Shown here in pieces: positions 1 through 4,871 of a stretch of DNA of 8,575 nt (its first letter is position 1; every line of letters begins with the position of its first letter). Location of the stretch: assembly GCA_946478675.1 (NCBI GenBank), contig CAMLEF010000195.1:1-8575 (forward strand). The letters run 5' to 3'. The notes beneath the pieces are model-generated. The model was not told the origin of the DNA. It ran no database searches and worked only from the letters and a program-made list of their open reading frames with translations. This stretch comes from an uncultured Flavobacteriales bacterium (lineage in GTDB: Bacteria > Bacteroidota > Bacteroidia > Palsa-965). Made by a program: the position numbers and the translations under genes.

Positions 1-3
1 AAG

Positions 4-567
4 ATGGAAACGAGAGTACTGTTTGAACGTGGTGCATTTTACCATATCTATAATCATGGTAACGGCGATGAAAACATCTTCAGGCGGCCGGAAAACTATT
101 TTTACTTCCTGAAAAAACAACACCAGTATATGGATGATTTCTGGGAGCTGTTTTGCTGGTGCCTCATGCCAAATCACTTTCATCTCCTGATACGGGTGAA
201 AGATAGTATTGCAGATTGCACAACGGACCAACAAGCCAACAAAATGATCTGCTCAGCCTTCAGCCATTTTACAAATGGTTATGCAAAAGCCATCAACAAG
301 GCCTTCAACAGGCGGGGAAGCTTATTCGTCAAAACCTTTAAAAGAAAACACATTCGCGACGAACGATACCTGAAAGAATTGGTCAGGTATATTCATCTGA
401 ACCCGGTAAACGACCGGTTTGCAGCAGCGCCTGAAAAGTGGCCGCACTCTTCGTATGGTTATATACTCCGAAATCCGTCTGCGTTTCCCGCTACAGAAGT
501 TTATTCACTCTTTAACGACGAGGAAGGTTTCCTGAAAGCGCATGGACAAAATCAGGTTGCTGCGTAG
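4..567 (+). CDS. REP-associated (RAYT/IS200-like) HUH tyrosine transposase
   Basis: A 187-residue protein of the Y1 transposase family, which nicks and joins single-stranded DNA at hairpins through a 5'-phosphotyrosine. The N-terminus has the usual YHIYNHGN motif (residues 13-20). The metal-binding HUH motif is H58-F-H60 within MPNHFHLLI. The probable catalytic tyrosine is Y129 in RYIHLNPV. The length is normal for stand-alone RAYT proteins, and no second ORF (tnpB) or paired IS ends are visible, which favours a RAYT over a complete IS200/IS605 element. The ATG at 4-6 fits the family start, but the upstream region lies outside the window. The stop codon runs directly into a long palindrome (566-627), the kind of structure these enzymes act on. 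All key residues are present, so it is probably functional. Family assignment is confident; the exact subfamily is inferred. Confidence 0.92.
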   Translation: METRVLFERGAFYHIYNHGNGDENIFRRPENYFYFLKKQHQYMDDFWELFCWCLMPNHFHLLIRVKDSIADCTTDQQANKMICSAFSHFTNGYAKAINKAFNRRGSLFVKTFKRKHIRDERYLKELVRYIHLNPVNDRFAAAPEKWPHSSYGYILRNPSAFPATEVYSLFNDEEGFLKAHGQNQVAA

Positions 568-627
568 AAATTAAAAAGCAGACCTCGAAGGTTTTTGGAA
601 ACCTTCGAGGTCTGCTTTTTAATTTCT
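566..627. terminator. 29-bp-arm palindrome: bidirectional terminator and/or REP-like RAYT target
   Basis: Arms 566-594 and 599-627 are perfect reverse complements around a TTGG loop. The stem contains a GC-rich core (AGACCTCGAAGG) flanked by A/T runs, so each strand ends in GCTTTTTAA after the core, as expected of an intrinsic terminator working in both directions. It lies between two converging genes: it overlaps the stop of the transposase (565-567) and sits 6 bp past the stop of the 634-1422 gene. The core resembles a palindrome I recall as recurring in Bacteroidota genomes, so it may also be a REP-type element served by the adjacent transposase. That second role is inference. Confidence 0.85.
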
Positions 628-633
628 TCAAAC

Positions 634-1422
634 CTACTTCTTCGCAATCGAAACCACCTGGTTATCGAAGCACAAAAAATAAGTCCCCTTCTCAAAATCC
701 GAAAGATCGATGCTCGCCCCGAACCCTTTCAGCACCACGTTCCCATACGCATCGTACATCTCATACAACGACTCCCCGCTCAGCGTCACATGCTTCGAGT
801 CTTTCGTTTGCGTAAATGTCAGCGCCGGTTTGTCGGCAGGCGTAAACGTAATCTCCGGCGTGTATTTCACTTCTTTGCCGAAGCCGACCTGTTTCACGCG
901 GAAACGGTTCTCTCCGGAATGCGGCGTCACCTGGAAAGAATAATTATTCGCACCCGGCGTGCCGATGCCTTGCACTTCGCCGACATACACCCATTTGCTC
1001 CAGCGGTATTGCTCGACGACAAACGGAAGTGAGCCCGCTTCATTGGCGGTGGTCCACGAAAGCAGTCCGGAGGGAGAAATAGTAATCGATTTCGTTTCGA
1101 AGCTCGGGCGCGGCTTCAGCGCTTCGGGATTCAGCACTTTCGGCTCGCAGCCGTCTTTATGATAGATCTGGATCTCCACTTTGTCGCCCGCCTGCAGGTT
1201 GTAAGGACGCAGGTCGATCTCGAAAGCGGAAGAATTCACTTCGTCCGTCGTACGCGTGCCGTTCACATACACCTCGTACGCGCAAAAACCAACTCCACTG
1301 GTGCTGAAAGAATTCTGTACGTAAACGTTCTTGTTCTGGTACTTTCCTTCGAGTATCAGCGCCGTGTTGGCCGATACCGCAAGCGTGGTAAATAAAGCGA
1401 AAAATGTGAGTACCTGTTTCAT
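634..1422 (-). CDS. Secreted protein of a conserved Bacteroidota family, T9SS-like C-terminus
   Basis: 262 residues. Residues 1-18 form a signal peptide (MKQVLTFFALFTTLAVSA). Residues ~20-100 form a beta-rich module with a characteristic stretch (NKNVYVQNSFSTSGVGFCAYE, about 31-50) and KDGCEPKVLNPEAL (89-102). C47 and C92 could form a disulfide. Residues ~108-195 look like a fibronectin III-type fold (LSWTTANEAG, HSGENRFRVKQVG). The last ~60 residues (YEMYDAYGNVVLKG ... FEKGTYFLCF) resemble a short T9SS C-terminal sorting domain. I recognise the arrangement as a recurrent Bacteroidota family with no established function; that is from memory. The protein is probably exported to the periplasm or surface. 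It has its own promoter at 1465-1494 and ends at the bidirectional terminator at 566-627. Coding is secure, function unknown. Confidence 0.88.
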   Translation of the reverse strand: MKQVLTFFALFTTLAVSANTALILEGKYQNKNVYVQNSFSTSGVGFCAYEVYVNGTRTTDEVNSSAFEIDLRPYNLQAGDKVEIQIYHKDGCEPKVLNPEALKPRPSFETKSITISPSGLLSWTTANEAGSLPFVVEQYRWSKWVYVGEVQGIGTPGANNYSFQVTPHSGENRFRVKQVGFGKEVKYTPEITFTPADKPALTFTQTKDSKHVTLSGESLYEMYDAYGNVVLKGFGASIDLSDFEKGTYFLCFDNQVVSIAKK

Positions 1423-1464
1423 TCTGTTGAGGGATGACAGAATTTGACCTTTTTATTCCCTGCG

Positions 1465-1494
1465 AAATTATAAATAAAAACACCCCCGTGTCAA
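1465..1494 (-). promoter_or_regulatory. Promoter of the 634-1422 secreted-protein gene
   Basis: On the minus strand, TTGACA (1489-1494) and TATAAT (1467-1472) are both exact sigma-70 consensus hexamers with a 16-bp spacer. The same DNA also fits the Bacteroidota form loosely: TTG, then 21 bases, then TAATTTCG, one mismatch from TAnnTTTG. Transcription would begin near 1460, giving a leader of about 38 nt before the ATG at 1420-1422. Confidence 0.65.
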
Positions 1495-1515
1495 GGAAAA
1501 AGGCAATTATTTCAC

Positions 1516-1550
1516 GACTCGTCGAAGAAAAATCAAGATTCGTCGATAAA
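1516..1550. promoter_or_regulatory. Two 21-bp-phased direct repeats upstream of the -35 box (possible activator site)
   Basis: TCGTCGA occurs at 1519-1525 and again at 1540-1546. The similarity extends to about 14 bp on each side (GACTCGTCGAAGAAA against GATTCGTCGATAAA). The period is 21 bp, two helical turns, so both copies face the same side of the DNA. They lie 22-56 bp upstream of the TTGACA of the 634-1422 gene. Paired short direct repeats with a 21-bp period just upstream of -35 are the layout used by LytTR-type response regulators. Assignment to that class is inference; the repeats themselves are plain in the sequence. Confidence 0.5.
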
Positions 1551-1569
1551 ATAAACAATCCATTGAAGA

Positions 1570-1770
1570 TCAGTGAATTCTCAGGTTTTTGAGAATAAAG
1601 GAGAGCGCCGCAAAGATGATGATCACCGAGATCAGCACCTTCCACACGCCCGAATATTGTTTCTTGTCCTCCGCGCGGTCCTTCCGGTACGACCACACCA
1701 ACGCGATCGCAAACGCCGCCACGAAGAAAATAATGAAGTTGATCTGTCCCTGTGAAAAATGCACGCCCAA
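1570..1770 (-). CDS. Small two-helix membrane protein, unknown function
   Basis: 66 residues with two predicted membrane helices (about 9-27, INFIIFFVAAFAIALVW, and 42-61, VWKVLISVIIIFAALSFIL). They are separated by a charged loop, YRKDRAEDKKQYSG, which is probably cytoplasmic, so both ends would be outside. The loop plus GVWKVL resembles short uncharacterised proteins I recall from other Bacteroidota. The start is uncertain: in this frame the first usable codon is TTG (1768-1770), an in-frame TGA lies upstream at 1795-1797, and GTG (1762-1764) is an alternative. The composition and helix pattern support real coding better than the overlapping frames do. It lies 147 bp upstream of the secreted-protein gene, which has its own promoter, so no operon is implied. 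Confidence 0.7.
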   Translation of the reverse strand: MGVHFSQGQINFIIFFVAAFAIALVWSYRKDRAEDKKQYSGVWKVLISVIIIFAALSFILKNLRIH

Positions 1771-1827
1771 AGGTAGGAATTGCTTCGAACGATTTCACAC
1801 GCGTCCATAGTTCAAATGCCTGCTTTG

Positions 1828-1923
1828 GCGGGCTGCTCCGCACCGGGCTATCCGTTCCAAGTCCTCGCCCTCCCAAAAACTTTCGGGAGGAACTGCGGGC
1901 TTTCCACTGCTATCCCTGCCCGG
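1828..1923. repeat. Structured GC-rich intergenic repeat
   Basis: An outer stem is formed by CCGGGC (1843-1848) and GCCCGG (1918-1923). An inner hairpin is formed by CCTCCC (1869-1874) and GGGAGG (1885-1890) with a 10-base loop. A small GCGG/CCGC stem (1828-1841) precedes it. Inside, CGGGCTATCC (1844-1853) and CGGGCTTTCC (1896-1905) are near-identical direct repeats, each followed by a similar degenerate stretch. No coding frame fits. It resembles an intergenic repeat I recall from many Bacteroidota genomes (GGGCTATCCG ... TTTCCACTGC). Family membership is from memory and unverified. Confidence 0.55.
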
Positions 1924-1935
1924 AAAAAAAAGGGC

Positions 1936-2070
1936 ATTCGTGAATTCGGTCATTCGGTTTAAAATACCCGATCACGAATGAACGAATTACCGAATTGTCC
2001 GACTTCCCGAATTACCGAATTACCGAATGAACGAATTACCGAATGCCCGATTTTCCGAATGAACGAATGT
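1936..2070. repeat. Tandem CGAATTA octamer array with inverted left arm
   Basis: From 1974 to 2070 the sequence is almost entirely head-to-tail 8-bp units of the form (A/C)CGAAT(T/G)A, about a dozen copies with some drift and one 9-bp unit. At 1936-1958 there are three units in the opposite orientation, whose reverse complement matches 2022-2044 at 20 of 23 positions, so the region can fold into a long imperfect hairpin. The array is in frame with the WG-repeat gene, so a naive start at 1978 would add 36 artefactual residues. The same octamer appears at 4203-4473 and 4771-4865. Confidence 0.75.
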
Positions 2071-2085
2071 TTAAATTTGAAAGCA

Positions 2086-4203
2086 ATGAAACGCCCGCTG
2101 CTGCTGCTTTCCTTCCTGCTCTTCCTCTCCTGGAATCCGCTCCTCGCCGGCAGGCTGGAAAAAGGGTACGAAGCCTTGCGCGTCTACAACTACTTTCGCG
2201 CACGCGAGCTCTTCCTGGAAACGACAAAGCAGCATCCCGTCGGCGCTGGCTACGGCTTAGCCATCATCTACTCCCGCACCGATAATCCTTTTCACAGCGT
2301 TTCACTCGCGCACGCCTCCATCCTCATCGCCGACTGGCATCTCGCAACGACTTCCGCCAAAGAAAAAGCTCGGCTGAAAAAACTCGGCGTCACCGACAGC
2401 CTCGTCGTGTTGCTCAAACTGCGCATCGACACGCTCGGTTTTCTCGAGACGGAAAAACAAAATTCCGTCACTGCATGGAACGCGTACCTCGATGAATATT
2501 GCGGCTCTTCACTCACCGCTTCAGCAACACAACGGCGCAACAAATTGGCGTTCGAAGAAGCACAGCTCGCCAACACCTGGCAGGCATTCAAAAATTTCAC
2601 GCAATTGTATCCGGACGCGGAACAATTTTCCATCGCGCAGGCAGCCTACGAACGTTTGCTCTACGAAAACAGCACCGCCGACAACACCATTGCCTCCTTC
2701 GAAAAATTTCTCGCGCAGTTTCCGCAAAGCCCGTTCGCCCCGCAAGCCGAAGATGCGCTCTTTCGCTTGTCGACGCCCGGCCACAGCATTGCGGAATACC
2801 ACAGCTTCATCCTGAAATATCCGGATAACCGCAATGTGCCGGAAGCCTGGAACCGCCTCTACGCGCTCTATACCGCCGACGGCAAATCCACGACCATCGC
2901 GCAGTTCTGGATCGACTATCCTTCGTTCCCGTTCAAAGAAACCATCAGCGAAGACCTGCGCCTGTCGATGACCGATTTTTATGCCGTTCGCAAGAATGAA
3001 AAATGGGGATTTGCCGACAGCACCGGCATCGTTCGCATTCCGTTCCTGTACGAATGGGTCGACCAGTTTTCCGAAGGCGTGGCGGCTGCCGGACTGAACG
3101 GCAAAAGCGGCTACATCGGCAAAAACGGCAAAACGCAGATCGCATTCGAATACGACGAAGCCGAAGCGTTCCGCAAAGGAATGGCCGTCGTTCAGCAGAA
3201 AGAAAAAATCGGGCTCGTCGACAAAACCGGTCATCTGATTGTGCCGATTGTATACGACGAGATCAGCGATTTTTCCGAAGCGCGCGCGGTGGTGGTGCGC
3301 GATGGCAAATACGGCTACATCGATCTTTCCGGTAGCGAAGTCGTGCCCTGCCGCTACGAAAAAGCCGGCGACTTCTCCGGTGGTTTTGCGTACGTCGTCG
3401 ACAGCTCGAAATACGGCTACATCGATCGTTCCGGCAAAGAAATTATTCCGCCGCAGTTCGATTGGGTCGAAGCGTTTTCCTACAGCTCCGCGCGCGTGGA
3501 GAAAAACGGAAAATTCGGATTGCTGTCGACCAGCGGAAAACTGTTGCTGCCTTGTGAATATTCGTTTTTCGCACCGTTCAGCGAAGGCCTCGCGCTCGTC
3601 GTGAAAGACGACAAATGCGGTTACGTGCGCCGCGACGGCAGCATCGCCATTCCGCTGCAATACGATTACGACAAAACGAAGCTCGGCGAAAGCCCCTTCA
3701 CCGGCGGCCGCGCCAAAGTCCTGCTCGACGACAAATGCGGCCTCATCGACACGAACGGAAAAGTCGTGGTGCCGCGTGAGTTCGACGACATCCAGGTATT
3801 CTCCAACGGCCTCGCCGCCGTGCGCAAAAAAGACAAGTGGGGCTACATCGATGCGAAAGTCAAGCTCATCATTCCGTACAAATACGATTACGCCTGGAGC
3901 TTCAGCGAAGGAGTCGCGCGCGTAAAAACAGAAGACGGCATCGGCTACATTGACACGAAAGGAAAAGAAGTTCTCCCCCCGCAATTCAACGACGCCGGCG
4001 ATTGCAGCAACGGCTACATGCGCGTCAACGACGGCAACGGCTGGGGCCTGGTCGATGCCAAAGGAAACTGGATCCTCCCCTGCCGCTACGACAAGATCGA
4101 ATTCCTCAACACCCGCGAGTTACGTTTGGAGAAAGACGGAAAGTTCGGCTACTACCATCTCATCCGCTGCGAGTTCATCTGGAAAGAAGAAGGACTTGAG
4201 TAG
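2086..4203 (+). CDS. Exported WG-repeat protein with N-terminal TPR-like region
   Basis: 705 residues from ATG 2086. This start gives a clean signal peptide (MKRPLLLLSFLLFLSWNPLLAG, residues 1-22); the longer in-frame start at 1978 only adds translated octamer repeat. Residues ~23-300 are helical and TPR-like (YNYFRARELFLETTKQHP, FEKFLAQFPQSPFAPQAEDAL). From ~306 onward there are eleven WG repeats of about 33-35 residues, plus a partial twelfth. Each follows the pattern K-(W/Y/F/C)-G-(Y/F/L)-I-D-x-x-G-K-x-I-P-x-x-Y-D-x-x-x-x-F-S-x-G-x-A-x-V. The seventh is lengthened by a short insertion. WG (KWG) repeats are predicted beta-structured modules common in exported Bacteroidota proteins; their role here is unknown, though the TPR half suggests protein binding. 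The gene is alone on its strand, diverges from the 1570-1770 gene and is flanked on both sides by octamer repeats. Confidence 0.92.
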   Translation: MKRPLLLLSFLLFLSWNPLLAGRLEKGYEALRVYNYFRARELFLETTKQHPVGAGYGLAIIYSRTDNPFHSVSLAHASILIADWHLATTSAKEKARLKKLGVTDSLVVLLKLRIDTLGFLETEKQNSVTAWNAYLDEYCGSSLTASATQRRNKLAFEEAQLANTWQAFKNFTQLYPDAEQFSIAQAAYERLLYENSTADNTIASFEKFLAQFPQSPFAPQAEDALFRLSTPGHSIAEYHSFILKYPDNRNVPEAWNRLYALYTADGKSTTIAQFWIDYPSFPFKETISEDLRLSMTDFYAVRKNEKWGFADSTGIVRIPFLYEWVDQFSEGVAAAGLNGKSGYIGKNGKTQIAFEYDEAEAFRKGMAVVQQKEKIGLVDKTGHLIVPIVYDEISDFSEARAVVVRDGKYGYIDLSGSEVVPCRYEKAGDFSGGFAYVVDSSKYGYIDRSGKEIIPPQFDWVEAFSYSSARVEKNGKFGLLSTSGKLLLPCEYSFFAPFSEGLALVVKDDKCGYVRRDGSIAIPLQYDYDKTKLGESPFTGGRAKVLLDDKCGLIDTNGKVVVPREFDDIQVFSNGLAAVRKKDKWGYIDAKVKLIIPYKYDYAWSFSEGVARVKTEDGIGYIDTKGKEVLPPQFNDAGDCSNGYMRVNDGNGWGLVDAKGNWILPCRYDKIEFLNTRELRLEKDGKFGYYHLIRCEFIWKEEGLE

Positions 4204-4292
4204 GGTGCGAATTCCGAATAGGTACGAACATCCGAATACAAAATCCCATCATTACCCATTCGCATATTCGCAAGGATTAGTAATTCGCACCC
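4203..4292. repeat. Octamer-type inverted-repeat element after the WG gene
   Basis: GGGTGCGAATT (4203-4213), starting in the WG gene's stop codon, is the exact reverse complement of AATTCGCACCC (4282-4292). Between them lie further CGAAT/ATTCG units (CCGAATA, TACGAACATCCGAATA, ATTCGCATATTCGC), so the element can fold into a long imperfect hairpin. No T-tract follows, so a terminator role is not supported by sequence alone. Confidence 0.6.
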
Positions 4293-4473
4293 GCTACCCA
4301 TTCGTATATTCGTAACGATTAGTAATTCGCCCCCCACATCCCGTTTACTTCTTCCTCACCATTTTCCTGCGAACTTTTTAAACGCCGATCAGCAGCAGGT
4401 ACGAATATCCGAATACAAAATCCCATCATTACCCATTCGTATATTCGTAACGATTAGTAATTCGCACCCGCTA
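4220..4473. repeat. Duplicated intergenic segment (177-bp offset) with a nested 43-bp tandem copy
   Basis: 4220-4296 and 4397-4473 are nearly identical (AGGTACGAA(C/T)ATCCGAATAC at the left, TAATTCGCACCCGCTA at the right). Bases 4254-4296 are repeated once more in tandem as 4297-4339. The duplicated segment carries with it the 3' end of the neighbouring small gene (4345-4396). The simplest history is a 134-bp tandem duplication followed by a 43-bp expansion of one copy. Confidence 0.75.
4345..4396 (-). pseudogene. Remnant copy of the 3' end of the 4479-4766 gene
   Basis: Read on the minus strand this gives LLIGV-stop-KVRRKMVRKK-stop, which aligns with the C-terminus of the adjacent intact gene (PLIGVAKVIKRMVMKK-stop) with no gaps and a shared stop position. 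An internal TAA replaces the alanine codon. Only about 17 codons remain and no upstream gene body is present, so it cannot be functional. It sits between the two copies of the intergenic repeat at a constant 134-base offset from the intact 3' end, showing that gene end and repeat were duplicated together. Confidence 0.7.
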
Positions 4474-4478
4474 CCCAT

Positions 4479-4766
4479 TTACTTCTTCATCACCATCCTT
4501 TTGATAACCTTAGCAACACCGATCAGCGGCAGCATCCAGATCAGCAGCGTCAGCACGAACGTCAGTTTCACGTAATAAGAACCATCGAATAGATCCGCCT
4601 GTTTTTCGATGAGCCAATCCGTCGGCCAGTGCTCCCCGATCTCCGACCACAACGTTAATCCCAGCGCCACGAGAAAAGCCACGATCGTAAAAGGATCCGC
4701 GTTTTTGTAAGGATTATCCCGCTGCTGCGAAGGAATATTCGTCGGCTGGTTGTATGGGTTTTCCAT
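4479..4766 (-). CDS. Small membrane protein, unknown function
   Basis: 95 residues from ATG 4764-4766. The N-terminal ~24 residues are polar and Asn/Pro/Gln-rich with a repeated NPY motif (NPYNQP and DNPYKN). Two probable membrane helices follow: about 25-41 (PFTIVAFLVALGLTLWS) and 66-88 (VKLTFVLTLLIWMLPLIGVAKVI). The loop between them is acidic and aromatic (EIGEHWPTDWLIEKQADLFDGSYY), and the tail is basic (KRMVMKK). I do not recognise a named family. The gene lies downstream of the M23 peptidase gene on the same strand, but the 105 bp between them is dominated by a 25-bp inverted repeat, so co-transcription is uncertain. A decayed copy of its 3' end is next to it (4345-4396). Confidence 0.75.
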   Translation of the reverse strand: MENPYNQPTNIPSQQRDNPYKNADPFTIVAFLVALGLTLWSEIGEHWPTDWLIEKQADLFDGSYYVKLTFVLTLLIWMLPLIGVAKVIKRMVMKK

Positions 4767-4770
4767 CGGA

Positions 4771-4865
4771 GTTACGAATTACGAATCTTTACGAATATAC
4801 AAATGCGTTAACGGAACACTCCTGTGCCCTGATTCGGATCTTCGTAAAGATTCGTAATTCGTAAC
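4771..4865. repeat. 25-bp perfect inverted repeat made of CGAATTA-type octamers
   Basis: The left arm 4771-4795 (beginning GTTACGAATTACGAATC) and right arm 4841-4865 (ending GATTCGTAATTCGTAAC) are perfect reverse complements, separated by 45 bases. Each arm is about three copies of an (T)ACGAATT/(C)TTT octamer. The element fills nearly all of the 105-bp gap between the M23 gene stop (4872) and the start of the small membrane gene (4766), so in that transcript it would form a stable hairpin ending 4 nt before the ATG. No T-tract follows it. Confidence 0.85.
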
Positions 4866-4871
4866 CCCCGC

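Noticed and set aside
4..627. Complete IS200/IS605 insertion sequence
   Set aside because: There is no tnpB, no left-end hairpin in the window and no family-typical right end other than the palindrome; a stand-alone RAYT fits better.
1157..1876. 239-codon minus-strand frame spanning two genes and a promoter
   Set aside because: It overlaps the secreted-protein gene, the promoter, the phased repeats and the small membrane gene in another frame, and no domain is recognisable.
1974..2070. CRISPR-like array
   Set aside because: The 8-bp units are contiguous with no spacers, and no cas gene is present.
1978..2085. N-terminal 36-residue extension of the WG-repeat protein
   Set aside because: It is simply the translated octamer array, and it would bury the signal peptide that begins at ATG 2086.
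2521..3984. 487-codon open frame on the minus strand
   Set aside because: It is antisense to the WG-repeat gene. Its Phe/Val/Asp-rich repetitive composition is the mirror of the WG repeats, with no signal peptide or domain of its own.
4203..4292. Intrinsic terminator of the WG-repeat gene
   Set aside because: A foldable inverted repeat exists, but the stem is AT-rich and imperfect and no T-tract follows it.
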